Shown here: in pieces, positions 11,434 through 22,830 of the stretch | Layout of the letters: each line of letters starts with the position of its first letter | How positions within the stretch are numbered: the stretch's first letter is position 1 | Source of the DNA: Bolinopsis microptera | Taxonomy: Eukaryota; Ctenophora; Tentaculata; Lobata; Bolinopsidae | NCBI RefSeq assembly: GCF_026151205.1 | Contig: NC_087074.1 | Location: 15,978,962-16,042,961, forward strand | Length of the DNA stretch: 64,000 bases | Direction: 5' to 3' | Notes under the pieces: model-generated | Told to the model about the DNA's origin: nothing | The model's input: only the letters and a program-made list of their open reading frames with translations | The model's database searches: none | Translations under genes and position numbers: made by a program

Positions 11434-12497
11434 CTGTTATTGTTATTGCATGGCACGTTTCCAATTTTTAGATGTTTATTCATATTATTTTGGTGGTAAA
11501 TTTTCAAATTGTTTATACCGGATGACTAAATTACTCTGTATTGATTATACCTCAAGGCATTGTTTCATTTTATGACTGTAATCTGCTTTGATTTAACGAC
11601 ACATTGTAAATTTGAATTTGATTTTGTCTAGATTGTTCACATCACATTCCAATTGAATACCAATGGATCTGTGTTTGTCAAGCTGTGTTTTACACACAAT
11701 TTCCTAGGAGCATGTCTGTTTAATCTTGAAGATGTTCTTCCGAAGGCGTGAGTAAATTTATTTTTAAATTTTCTATTTAATTACGGGATCGGAAAGCATA
11801 TCGAATTATAATGGGACAGATCGCGTAAACTTTACACCACTGTGCGCGCGCGCGGAATATTTTATCTTGTTAACACACAATTAAGTCAGCCTGTCTGTAG
11901 ACCCTTTTTCGTTCGTCAGATCATGCATATCATGTGGTATGTCGAGATCTGCTAGATCATCATGTTACGTGCCGCCACCCTTCTAATTCGATGCTAGTAG
12001 AACCGTATCTCATGTCAAATGATCAGATTACCCTTAAGATTTTACATTCCTGCTTTAGGGCAGTCAGTTCAGATCACTTTACGTTTCTTAATATTCACAG
12101 AAGATTCTCTAACGCTTGTCGCTTGACGTTGTTATTATATTACCCACTATCTGTTCAACACACGATTTTTCAAAAACTGATAATATAGCAGTGCAATGGG
12201 GTATGTAACATGACCCACGAGTAGTCGCCAAAGAATTACCTATCGGTAATTTCTTATATAATATATCTTATTTTTTACAACCCACACGAATCAATTAGAG
12301 ACAATTTTCACCAACTTTAAAGTTAAGATTGCGGCAATAATTAAATATTAGCACATAGCCCAATAATCAGTAGCGTAATTTACATAAAAAGGAAATGCTG
12401 CGAGGGACGCGGTCTGTAATCTGTATTTAATACTATCTGATATTGTTAAAAACGAAATTTGCTGATTATGAATGAAACATTGGTCGTAAACAAAGTG
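11434..12497. other. Intergenic
   Basis: Probable RABL3 3' UTR, then a convergent spacer before the 3' end of the GPCR gene. A short CG-rich run (GTGCGCGCGCGCGG) lies near 11842. I see no further gene. Confidence 0.3.
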
Positions 12498-14108
12498 TCA
12501 TACAAAAGTTGTTTGGAACGGATATTGGTACCCAGGGCTCACCACACCCCTCAGAAGCTCATCGCTTGTCGTAAAGTTTGTGTTTGGAATTTCGTCCTCT
12601 TCTGTATAGGACGGATTGGCCGTCACCATGGCATGTGCGTTTCTCTCCTCCAAGTTGGCGGTCGACTTCTTCCGCGATGCCCGTTTTCGTGGTGAAATAT
12701 TTTCTGGTAAACTGCAATCTGGTGTCAGGATATCCGTGTAGTTTGACTGCATCTCAGGTGATCTTGTTTGTAGTGACTGAGTCGTTCTCTCCGCAGGTTT
12801 GTTATCTGCTGATTGTCTCCTTGCAGAAGGTGTCACTTGGGGTGATGTATCGTGTAATCTACTCCGATGTGACTGGCATTGTCGTAATCTTCTGTTGGGT
12901 AGTCGGTTCCGCAGAGGATCAGTGGTGTCATGATGGTTTCCATTTGAATTCCTTTGAACAGCTCTGTTGTCAATACTTGTTGAGTATTGTAATCTTGAGG
13001 GGGAGTATTGTAATTTTGTTGGAGAGGGAGACGCTATTGTATTGACTGTCCCTACCTGGTCCATTCTTTTTCTTTTATGAGTGTATCTCATCATAAAAGC
13101 CATGCTGTTTTCTAATGAACGCCTGAAATATACATCTCGTCTACATCTGATGATATCAATAACATGCTGCCTGAAAGCGCGGGTCCTCCACACATAAACA
13201 CATGGGTTCAGAGCTGAGTTAACTCCCACTGATAGGACAGTGATAGCAGCATGTCCGTAGGGACTCAGCCAGTCCAAATTTATATGAGTCAAACCAGCAG
13301 TTGTTTGCAGAAATATCACAAACTGAACCAGGCAGATAGGAAGGTTGAAAAAGACATAGAGAAGTGTGAAACAAACTATGGTTACGCTGACGGATCTGTT
13401 TGTTTGGGACATTTGAGATCTAGGTTGGTTCAGAACACATATTGTTATTACGCTCGATAATATTATCGGCAGGATAAGGATGTTCATCTCAAAAGCAAAG
13501 ATGATTGAATAAGTTTTGTAGGCAGTCGGGTACGAGGAGAGTATGTAATCATTTTCCCAGGTGCAGATGCCATGTCCCGCATAATAATAGTATCTATGCC
13601 CCACCCAAAAAGGAATAGTGGCCTGGCACATGATCACTAACACATACCCCACCACAATTCCAATCACTAACTTCTTATTGAGAAACAGTCTGGCTAGAGG
13701 GAAAGTGATACAGATACACCTGGTAATACTAACAACAGCTACCAGAAACACAGTCAGGATGACGCAGCAATACCAGAGGAAACCCCAGAGATTACAGAAC
13801 CAAGGTACCATTTCCAAGAGATACATGTACCTGTGGTAGCCGATAAAGGGAAGGGATATAGGCAGCATCAGGACGCTCACCACCAGATCAGCAGAGGTTA
13901 TGAAAATGTAAATGATAGTGGCCAGGTCCTTCTTCTTGTTCATGAAGAAGTGAAGAGCAAACGAGTTTCCAGTCGTTCCGATAAGGAAGCATGTAAGGTA
14001 AGCGGTAAAGTTTAGTATCTCGATGTCTGGTACAAGTCCAGGTATTGTCCAGGGTTGAGTGGTGGCGGGCTGTGTAGTGGCGAGTTGTGTATCTGTTACA
14101 TTCGACAT
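12498..14108 (-). CDS. Class A G-protein-coupled receptor (orphan)
   Basis: Intronless, 536 residues. N-glycosylation sites sit at N3 (NVT) and N33 (NFT). Seven hydrophobic helices run from about residue 34 to 309. TM1 has TGNS, TM2 has SADLVVS with the conserved Asp at about 74, and C105 (start of TM3) can pair with C182 in extracellular loop 2. The E/DRY box is SITRC, which keeps the Arg but lacks the acidic residue. TM6 has FFNLPIC instead of CWxP, and TM7 has NPCVY (NPxxY). Together these place it in the rhodopsin class. The C-tail is long (about 225 residues), hydrophilic and rich in Ser, Asn and Arg, consistent with kinase and arrestin sites. The ligand is unknown: the sequence does not match an amine, opsin or peptide subfamily clearly. 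Lineage-specific, intronless receptor expansions are common in invertebrates. Confidence 0.88.
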   Translation of the reverse strand: MSNVTDTQLATTQPATTQPWTIPGLVPDIEILNFTAYLTCFLIGTTGNSFALHFFMNKKKDLATIIYIFITSADLVVSVLMLPISLPFIGYHRYMYLLEMVPWFCNLWGFLWYCCVILTVFLVAVVSITRCICITFPLARLFLNKKLVIGIVVGYVLVIMCQATIPFWVGHRYYYYAGHGICTWENDYILSSYPTAYKTYSIIFAFEMNILILPIILSSVITICVLNQPRSQMSQTNRSVSVTIVCFTLLYVFFNLPICLVQFVIFLQTTAGLTHINLDWLSPYGHAAITVLSVGVNSALNPCVYVWRTRAFRQHVIDIIRCRRDVYFRRSLENSMAFMMRYTHKRKRMDQVGTVNTIASPSPTKLQYSPSRLQYSTSIDNRAVQRNSNGNHHDTTDPLRNRLPNRRLRQCQSHRSRLHDTSPQVTPSARRQSADNKPAERTTQSLQTRSPEMQSNYTDILTPDCSLPENISPRKRASRKKSTANLEERNAHAMVTANPSYTEEDEIPNTNFTTSDELLRGVVSPGYQYPFQTTFV

Positions 14109-14830
14109 TCTTCTGATGAAATTTTATTGGTTATAAATGAATCTAGTTTAATGAAGCAATGTAGCAGAAGATTTTGAAACAATACATACACGGTCAAATT
14201 ATAACAATGTTGAAATTCAACATTTTGTTATTATTGATTACCGACTTTTTAAAATCGCATATTGTTGATGTTTCCTCTGAACATACTGAACGCCTAATTT
14301 TTTTCAGAGACGGTAGATTATCAAATGTTGCATATATGATCTGAAAACATGGGGCAAAACGGATTAGAAATGACGAAGTTATCAAGCATTTTCTGTATCT
14401 CGTTAACAATATTGACTGGGTGATTATGTGACACCGTGACACGACACCTTAATTGGGCACCCTTAACAATTCCCATAATGTTTAACGGGGTAGTTAACGG
14501 GGGCACCTTATCACGTGATTAGGTAAACCAATCACCTAATCCCACGTAATGAATAAACTCGTTATGCTTCATATCTCGGTCATCTGAGAAGCTACAGTTC
14601 TAATTCTTTCAGGACAAACGTAATTCGAATGGCCAAACACAATTCAATAACATTTAGCTTGATCCGACTATCCAAACTATCAAATAAATGTGAAAATGAA
14701 CCTCCATTTGAAAAAAATGAACGCGAATATTTTTCGAGTTGACAAATTCCTCGAACCAGTGGTGGTACTAAGTCATACCAGAAAGAAGTATTTAAATTGG
14801 GCACTCAGTGACTGAGCTATAAAGGCCAAC
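14109..14830. other. Intergenic with short inverted repeats
   Basis: Upstream region of the GPCR. CACGTGATTAGGT and ACCTAATCCCACGT (14514-14547) form a hairpin. GGGCACCCTTAAC and related GGGGGCACC segments recur near 14455-14510. No gene is recognised. Confidence 0.35.
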
Positions 14831-14837
14831 GTATGGG

Positions 14838-14863
14838 TACTGACTTTTGGCCCACCCTGTATC
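14838..14863. mobile_element. Possible transposon terminus
   Basis: ACTGACTTTTGGCCCACCCT followed by GTA resembles the CAGGGTGGGCCAAAAGT type of DNA-transposon end. The partner terminus was not found nearby, so this may be a solo end or chance. Confidence 0.25.
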
Positions 14864-15920
14864 ATTTCGAAGATTGAATTGATCAACAAATCGAAGTAAT
14901 AAGAATAAATTAATGGTTTATGTACTTTTATAGTTGATAGCTGATGAAAAGTTTCGAGCTAAACACAAATTTATGCAAAATAAAATCAACAAATATAAAA
15001 GGGATCACACAAAATCTAGCATTTAATGACAAAATTATATTCCTTACCGAATAAAATATTATCAGAAATCAAAAGAATTCAATTAACCCAGTCTAGTGAG
15101 GCATACCCACAAGTGGAAATTGGTAGAGCAATACTGTATTATTCAATATCATACTAAAGCCAAAATCAGGAAACACGGAGGTATCACTTTGCAGCATTGG
15201 TACTTTCGAAATAGACGGCGCTTGGAAGTTATTAGCCACTGACTAGAAGTGAGGCACAGGTGAGTTTGGGTTATCTCACCAGATGGTTGTCAGGTAAAAC
15301 GTACCTGATTCCTTACTAGAAAGAGCCCCAGTATCATCAACAAATTTGTTAAAAGCTAAAACAGCACGTTGAAAATTATTGGAACCACTGTGAAATCGAT
15401 AAATGAATTTACTCTATTCGTGACACGCTTATCAGTGACGATAACGACAAAGTATACAGTTACATACATGGTATTACCTAAATAGAGTGAACTCGGGTTG
15501 TTGGGGCCAAGTTATGCGACCTGATAATCAGGTACCACCCATGTACATTGAACAACTAGGCATGCTTTATATTATGTATGTTGATTGTTAATTTGTATTA
15601 TGGATACGAGTACTTGATTACTGAAAGGTTAATATAATTTGAAAGGTAAAGAACTAAAATTGAACTTACTTTTCTCAGCAAGTTAAATAAGTTTAAATTA
15701 ATTACAACACTACAAATCTATTACATTTATTGAGTATTATGTAACGCGATGGAAATATTTTAAGCCGATGATATCCTGTCCAAATCCAGGATACATAACA
15801 TGAAGACTTTGTTGTAACTTTGTATGACAAGCATTAATAACCTAGCTCAGTTTCAGATATGCATTATAAAAGGAGACCAGACATAAACTAACTCAGTTCC
15901 ATAGCGAGCATTATAAAAGC
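14864..15920. other. AT-rich spacer
   Basis: I see no gene, array or element boundary that I can support. Confidence 0.3.
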
Positions 15921-16044
15921 GAATGTGTGGCAGCAGGAAACGGCCCTTTGCCGTTTAATGACAGGGTTCCCCGCTATCTTGAGAATGTGTGGCAGCAGGA
16001 AACGGCCCTTTGCCGTTTAATGACAGGGTTACCCGCTATCTTGA
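15921..16044. repeat. 62-bp direct duplication
   Basis: Two adjacent copies, starting with GAATGTGTGGCAGCAGGAAA at 15921 and 15983, differ at one position (GGTTCCCC versus GGTTACCC). Each contains the small hairpin AACGGCCCTTTGCCGTT. Confidence 0.95.
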
Positions 16045-16420
16045 AAAGACAATGACTAATACTCGCGCCATTTCCTGCTATTAAACCTATTTATAGAAAA
16101 CTATAGTTGAAGATTCATAACTTATATGTTATATATTACTTATTAGTTATATCTTTCAGTAAATAGCTTCCTCCGTTGACACTAAACAGCGTTAACTTAT
16201 GAATTTATGGCACTGTCAGAATATATTAGAGCCGTTTGACATTAATTGCAATTAAATCTTGATGCTAAGAGGGTGGATGAACTTCTAATCTCGGATCATA
16301 CAGCTGAAGACGATTTACACATGTATTTTGAAAGCTCCTGCTAAACAAACTTATCGTATCACTTACTTAACTTGATTGTCACAAAATTGTCAAACAAATT
16401 CTTGAAGGTAGTACTAGTAA

Positions 16421-16570
16421 GGGGTCGTTCACATATTACGTGATCACTTTTTGGCTAATTTTTAACTCCCCTCTGTAATCATTTTTACACACAGCTATTC
16501 TGTCAAAATTACACTAGCTTAATCATTTGGAAACCCCCCTCGGCTGATTACGTAATATGTGAACGACCCC
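16421..16570. mobile_element. Tourist/Harbinger-like MITE
   Basis: A 150-bp element with inverted ends GGGGTCGTTCACATATTACG and CGTAATATGTGAACGACCCC, flanked by TAA on both sides (16418-16420 and 16571-16573). A 3-bp TAA duplication with GGG-starting ends fits PIF/Harbinger MITEs. Related copies lie at 9566, 22831 and 22970. It has no coding capacity. Confidence 0.85.
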
Positions 16571-17240
16571 TAATAAGTTCTACGAACTTGACAATACAAA
16601 GCTACCCTATAAAACTGGTGAAGTGGTAACACTTCGTCTAAAATATGCGCAGGTTCCGCCAACCGGGTTTTGTTTATCAAAGGATGTTAACCATGTTCAT
16701 GCTCTGCTGTGCAATGTTGCGGCTGCAATAAGTGGCATAAGAGCTGTAGATATACTTCTTGTACATTATACCGGGTACTAACACCTCCTGCATTTGTTAA
16801 GTAGACATTCAGATACCGTGAAATAAAATTCATGGTACATATTATAGATTGAATTCAAGAATTCTTGAGTTGGACCTCGCCTTGACTGTGCTCAACTGAT
16901 CCACACTTTGCACAACCGATGTCTTAGAGTGGGATCAGTGAACATTAATAGAGTAGCAAATCACTGCAACAGAGATGATATCGCCTAGCGTAGATAAGCT
17001 GCTGAAAGTTCTCTTGATGGAGGCACCAACAGGGCACCTGCTGAACAACAGACTGTCCAATATGTTTAATAAGTTTGTGACAGCTTGGCAAGATACGATG
17101 CAAGACATGTCTACATTTAATCATTAATGAAACCATATCATGATCATATTCAGTAATAGTCACGAGGCGAATGATTTGTTATTATCAGTATCACAATGAA
17201 TCGTTATTTCACGAAAAAGATCCTTTAACCGTAAAATATT
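16571..17240. other. Spacer without recognisable gene
   Basis: No coherent open frame or repeat seen. A 72-residue frame on the minus strand has no recognisable motif. Confidence 0.3.
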
Positions 17241-17241
17241 T

Positions 17242-17367
17242 GTGTACAGTGTACAGTGTACAGTGTACAGTGTACACTGTACACTGTATACTGTACACTG
17301 TACACTGTACACTGTACACTGTACACTGTACACTGTATACTGTACACTGTACATTGTACACTGTACA
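17242..17367. repeat. Palindromic 7-bp microsatellite
   Basis: Four TGTACAG units run into about thirteen TGTACAC/TGTATAC units, which are nearly the reverse complement of the first. The orientation switches near 17273. The array can therefore fold on itself, and because GTGTACAC is its own reverse complement, units can pair in several registers. Confidence 0.93.
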
Positions 17368-18194
17368 GCGATCCTGGGTAGGCAACTTATTGAAGCAATT
17401 AAAATCCGCGTGCTTAATGTCTGCCTTGACTCCAAAGTAACGGTCTACTGCCTCTACCTACATTATAAAACTCTTCAGCGGACTAATAGAACTATAGAAG
17501 CAATCCTCGAATCAACTTGGACTATACTGGACCAAGCAATGTAATTCATCAACAAGTTCTATCGTTCCAACTGCAAATATCGTCAATCGCTTTAATTCAT
17601 TGCCTTATTTATGCGATTGAAGTGGTTTATACATGTAACATTGGTCAAGTCTCGCTTTGTTATATAATATATATGGTGGGTCTACACCATCAACACGGCC
17701 TGTTAACTCGGATGATAGGGTCTTCATTAACAGCAACCCTCTCGAAGAAGTCCACGACTTTAAATATCTAGGATCCTACATCGCTTCAACCAGCAAAGAC
17801 ATCAATGTCAGGAAAGGCCTTGCATGGAAAGCACTTGAAAGTATAGATGTTTTCTGGAAATCTGACATGTCTAGAAAGATTTTTGATTGGAACCAGCTTT
17901 GTTTACTGGTTAATGTTTACTCAAGTATTTATACATACAATTATATAGAATAGTTATATACCTAAATCTGCTAATATAAAACCATAATAACTCTAAAAAA
18001 TATACACTGCACAAAATTATGGACCTGGAAGTAAGACTAAATACTTCAGAGCTTAATACACAAATCAAAACAAAATTCTAGAAGACTGATAGTCTTGTGT
18101 TGAAAGACGAATGTGATTTAGAAGCTTATCAAAAATTAAAATCTTAGCGAGCCACGAATCCATAAATCCAAACAAAACTCTGTCCTAACACATT

Positions 18195-19226
18195 TCAAAC
18201 AACAGTTTTGTCCACACTACACACTTTGCCTCCTTTAATGAAGTGTCTCTTATCTGGCTCGTCGTTTGATCTCTTCTTGAGTTCTAAAACAAGCTTTTGC
18301 TGTTCGGCACGTTCCTCTGGAGACCTATCCGGACTGATGAAGACTTTACCGAAATGCTCCGAGCTACGGAGATGCCTTGCTTTAGTCAAAATCTGCTGCA
18401 CAATTGTAGAGCTCGTCAAAGTCACCTTAACAGGTCTATCAGCCACCTGTTTCTTATCCTTGGATTTGATCAAACCAATTCTGCTAGCTTCTATTTTTGG
18501 CTTTTCACCAAGTTCCAACAACACTTGACCGACCTTGTCACATAACTTCTCACCTTTTTCTTCTTTAAGACCAAACAACATCAGATTCCGACTTCGGTCT
18601 CCTTCTGCTACAACATCCTTAATGACATTCTTCAAGATGTTTCTATCCGAATCCAACAAAGGACCTGCTGTTGAGGTTTTTGATTCCTTTACCGCGGCGC
18701 TGTATGTCTTTAACTCGGATTTCACAGTATTCTCAACTGATGCTACAACCTCAGATTTCAGGTAATCAAGCTGCTCGTCTTTGGCAACTAGCAGCTCTTT
18801 CTGCAATACAACTACTGTCCCCTGGCTGTCAATTACATCGGAGTGCAATTTCTGGTTATACTTCTCCATCTGATCAATGTACAATGATTGCCTATACATA
18901 ATTTGTAACGCAGAATTGAGTTTCTGAGCCATGACTTCCCTAGTGATTTCTCTTCTACCAATGAAAGCCTGAGCTACACACGCGTTACAGGGACAAAAGG
19001 ATTTCGCGGCATGTACGAAATCGCGAAATTTCCCATTCTCCGCGACAAATTTTATGTATAGATGTATAGCCTGTTAAATTTGGCCAAAATCGCCGCGAAA
19101 TCCTTTTGTCCCTGACGCGTTAACATGATTTGATTTAACAAGCTGGAGAGTTTTCCGGATCCATTCAGCTCCATCATCTCTCACTTCATCAAGCTTATAA
19201 GCCACGTATTTCTCAGATTTATACAT
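18195..19226 (-). pseudogene. LINE ORF1-type RNA-binding protein gene, interrupted by a MITE
   Basis: Start at 19226 (MYKSEKYVAYKLDEVRD), stop at 18195. The frame is cut by a 127-bp MITE plus its 8-bp duplication. Without those 135 bp it is 298 codons long and in frame, close to the 303 residues of the relative at 25610-26521. It also contains an N-terminal region before an upstream Cys cluster (CLFNRCRGC, just before the start), a coiled coil (about 120-180: VVLQKELLVAKDEQLDYLKS), and then DRSRNLMLFGLKEEKGEKL and VKVTLTSSTIVQQILTKAR. FGKVFISPDRSPEERAEQQK and the closing HFIKGGKV follow. Coiled coil plus RRM-like domain is the layout of ORF1 proteins that coat LINE RNA. The part 3' of the MITE still forms a 245-residue frame starting at 18932. 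Confidence 0.8.
18988..19114. mobile_element. hAT-like MITE, 127 bp
   Basis: Ends CAGGGACAAAAGGATTTCGC and its complement GCGAAATCCTTTTGTCCCTG. Flanked by the perfect 8-bp target duplication ACGCGTTA (18980-18987 and 19115-19122). CAGGG ends with an 8-bp duplication are the hAT signature. It sits in the reading frame of the ORF1-type gene and breaks it. Confidence 0.95.
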
Positions 19227-19309
19227 CACACAACCACGGCACCGGTTAAACAAGCAAGTCTTATCAACGTAATGATAAGTAACTGATAAGCGAGCAACAA
19301 CGTATTGAA

Positions 19310-19437
19310 AAGTGTATTTACCGTTGAAATTGAAAAGTGTATTTACCGTTGATTGAAAAGTGTATTTACCGTTGGAAAAGTGTATTTACCGTTGAAAAGT
19401 GTATTTACCGTTAAAAGTGAAAAGTGTATTTACCGTT
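19310..19437. repeat. Irregular tandem repeat, GTGTATTTACCGTT
   Basis: Six copies of AAAAGTGTATTTACCGTT separated by 0-14 bp. On the minus strand the repeats precede the ORF1-type gene, and the frame stays open through the nearest one (NGKYTF). They may be 5' promoter monomers of the inserted retroelement. Confidence 0.85.
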
Positions 19438-20929
19438 AAGATCAAGACTAAAATTTTCAGAACTGCAGTCGAGCCTGTTCTTTTATATGGCGCAGAAACA
19501 TGGACTTTGAAGAAAGCTGACACTAAAGCACTAGACGGTGTTTACACACGAATGCTACGAAGGGTCTTTGGTATCTCATGGAAATCCCACACACCTAACT
19601 CCGTCCTCTACGGAAATATCCCATCGGTGACTGATACCATCAAAACACGAAGACTTCGTTTTGCAGGGCATGTCTACCGTCTACAGGACCAACCTGCTCA
19701 GCAACTCCTTTTCTGGCAACCATCTTACGGCAAAAGGTATCGAGGACGACCACACAAGACCTTTCCGGACGTCCTTCAAGAAGATACTGGTTTAGAGCCC
19801 CACATGATACGTCTGCTCATGAGTGATAGAGATAAATGGAGACATGCGTTGACACGAAACTCGTTCCAGATTTCATCTGGACCGACCTAGGCAGGGTAGG
19901 CAGGACACCATCAACGAAGGTTCGAAATTAATAGAACTGGAAATTTAATACCCGTACTCCTTCATATTATATCAAACAGTCCCAAATTTAGTTTATTGTG
20001 CACGTGCACGTACCCTAGACTCTGGTATCTAAAACCCTCGTTTCCTCGGCCTTCGGGTCCAAGAAGCAAGGAATGGGAAACAATAAGAAAAAGGGAACCT
20101 TTTAGTAAATTGTGAAACGAAAAATAGTATCTATTATGCCCGCCATATAAAATGTCTAAAGTATTAGTAGGACTGTCTAAACTATTAGTGGAACATAATT
20201 TAAAGACAAACCTGGACCTTTACTGATAGTTGAAATTCGACATATGACGTCATCTAGCGTCATCTAGCGTCATCTAGCGTGAAATATCGCCAGATGATGA
20301 TAGATGACGCTAGATGACGCTAGATGACGCTAGATGACGCTAGATGACGCCAATTAGCGACATTGTCGCTAAGTGCACGGCACCTTTCGAATGTCGCTAT
20401 CTAGCGCTATCTAGCGCTATCTAGCGCTATCTAGCGCTATATGACGCTATATGACGCTATATGACGCTAGATGACGCTAGATGACGCTAGATGACGCTAA
20501 GCACGCAGCACTGACGCCAGGCGACAGATAGCGCTATTTTCATAAAATTTCCGCCCTTTTTTTTGCGACATCTAGCGGTATCTAGCGCTATCTAACGCTA
20601 TATGTCGCAACGACATCTGACGCAGCGCTATCTAGCGCTATCTAGCGCTATCTAGCGCTATCTGGCGCTATCTAGCGGAGAATGTCGGTTTGTGACAGTT
20701 TACGCTAGATAGCGCTAGATAGCGCTATCTAGCGCTAGATATCGCGGCGACAGCTAGCGCTAGATAGCGCTATCTAGCGTAAACTGTCACAAACCGACAT
20801 TCTCCGCTAGATAACGCTTGTTAGCGCTAGATAGCGCTATCTAGCGGAGAATATCGGTTTGTGACAGTTAACGCTAGATAGCGCTAGATAGCGCTAGATA
20901 TCGCGGCGACAGCTATAGCTATGGCTATA

Positions 20930-21405
20930 GTTGTTCAACGTTAAATATCTAACGTTGGTTATAAGTTTTATTTTTAACGTTGCAAAACGTTTATTATTTG
21001 ACGTCAGATCAAGGTTACCTTATTAACTATAAGCAGATTTTAAAATTCAACTACATTTTAAAGTTGTATGTAGGTTACATATAAAACGTTGTTAAACGTT
21101 AAATATCTAACGTTGGTTATAGGTTTTATTTTTAACGTTGCAAAACGTTTATTATTTGACGTCAGATCAAGGTTACCTTATTAACTATAAGCAGGGTTTA
21201 AAATTCAACTACATTTTAAAGTTGTATGTAGGTTACATATAAAACGTTGTTAAACGTTAAATATCTAACGTTGGTTATAGGTTTTATTTTTAACGTTGCA
21301 AAACGTTTATTATTTTACGTTAGATCAAGGTTACCTTATCAACTATAAGCAACGTTCAAAACTCAACTAAATTTTAACGTTGTATGTAAGTTACATATAA
21401 AAACT
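20930..21405. repeat. Three 158-bp tandem repeats
   Basis: TTAAATATCTAACGTTGGTT occurs at 20941, 21099 and 21257, giving an exact 158-bp period. Each unit is rich in AACGTT palindromes and contains GACGTCAGATCAAGGTTACC (diverged in copy 3). Confidence 0.95.
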
Positions 21406-22830
21406 TTGCCGGCTGGTATAGGCTTAGACTAATATTTTGAGAAAAAGCGGCGCGTGATAGTAAATTACGAGTATCACCCGTTAACGAGTGAGATTCGTCC
21501 AGTATAACCTGTTTATGCTCTAACCATAGCCCTCTCGCTAGTAGTACGCTTAGACACATGGCAATGTGAAAGAAGATGATGTAAAGATCTAAATGTTAAA
21601 TTAGCATTTGCAAATTAATAGTATTGAAATCTCGCACAGCAAGTTATTAAAAGAATGTAATGAGAGTCGAGCCGAATTTATTGTTCAGTAATCACATATA
21701 TCGTACCCACGAGTTTTCAGTTTACGAACTACGCGCAAGTGTGAAGTGCAAGCGCGAAAGCTTTAGTGCAATTTAGCTACGAAAATACCAAAACCCTTAA
21801 AATGCGATGCATTCAGTATTTAGAATTGATATATTATAAATTTATAAGTTATGTCAATCCTCTTACCTGGGGACCCAGGCTAGTATGTACATGTTCATAA
21901 ACATTAAGATTTGGCGAATAAAGATTTGGCGGAATGACAGGCTGAGCGCGGCCCAGTAACAATCCTCGGGATCGGAATTATTTTGGATAAATACTTTACA
22001 GCTTTGAGCTTCGAGTAATCTATTTGACGATGTTTGTTGTAGCGCGATGCACTACTGGGCCGCGCCGCGCAGCCAATAATATAATGCTTCTTGCAACCAC
22101 TAGTGCTTTACTGAACATACTTGGTCAGTACGTTACTTGATACATGTTTCGTATCCAAATATCAGAGATATTCGCGCGCGAAAAGTGGCATGCAACGTAT
22201 GTCAATACGCTACTGTATGTACGAACTTTTGAAAGGTGTCGAACTGTACAAATTTTAAAAAGCTGTCGAGGAATTTTTACCGAATTTTTAAAAATTTTTT
22301 GTTTTTTAATCAGTAATCACTTCAGTCCGAAAAATTTGTTATTTTTGTCCGGGAGGTTACATTTCAGATTTAAAATATTAACATGCATCCGCACGTCATC
22401 GTTTCTCGCCATTTTAACACAAATTTTTGCAATTAGCTTTTTATTATATATTTCGAAAATTTATGAGGCGAATTTTTCCCAAACTAATCCCGAACTGAAA
22501 AAACGTGCCGAACTGTACGAATTTTTTACGACTTTCGTACGAACTGACCAACTATGTTACTAAATTGGCGATATGCACCATGACTGGGCCCCGCCGAGCT
22601 GTGAACATGAACAGTGAAGGATTGACATCGTGAATCAATGCGATGCGTTACTGTGAGTGTGTCGCGCCGCGCATCCAAAAATGCTTCTCGGTATCCAATA
22701 ATGCTTTTCGGCGAAATGCACCACTGAGCTGTGAAAGATTGGCATCATGAATCAACGATGTTAGTAACTTGTATAAATTTCGTCGAAATAGTACGTGCCG
22801 CTTTCTTCCGATCCCGAAATGTTAACGGTC

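Larger units (their letters stand above)
17881..19437 (-). mobile_element. ORF1-only non-LTR retroelement inserted in the LINE
   Basis: A 1.56-kb insertion flanked by the 5-bp duplication AAGAT (17876-17880 and 19438-19442). Read on the minus strand it starts with about six tandem repeats containing AACGGTAAATACACTTTTC (19310-19437). An ORF1-type gene follows, then about 300 bp of tail, ending in CCAATCAAAAA at the target site. A terminal A-run and a short target duplication fit target-primed reverse transcription. Repeated 5' units recall the promoter monomers of L1 elements. No endonuclease or reverse-transcriptase frame is present. Confidence 0.72.
17690..19888 (+). mobile_element. LINE reverse-transcriptase C-terminal region, split by an insertion
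   Basis: Part 1 (17690-17880) encodes EEVHDFKYLGSYIASTSKDI, then VRKGLAWKAL and WKSDMSRK. Part 2 (19438-19888) encodes KIFRTAVEPVLLYGAETWTL, then LDGVYTRMLRR, RRLRFAGHVYR, GKRYRGRPHKTF, LQEDTGL and DKWRHAL, ending in a stop. This is the standard thumb and post-RT region of RTE/CR1-like non-LTR retrotransposons. The two parts join exactly if 17881-19442 is removed: both sides carry AAGAT, and the joined codons read SRKIKTKIF. The 5' part of the element (endonuclease and catalytic palm) is absent, as usual for 5'-truncated copies. Confidence 0.88.

Noticed and set aside
12459-13045. Plus-strand frames under the GPCR gene (also 13251-14015)
   Set aside because: They are antisense shadows of the 536-residue receptor frame.
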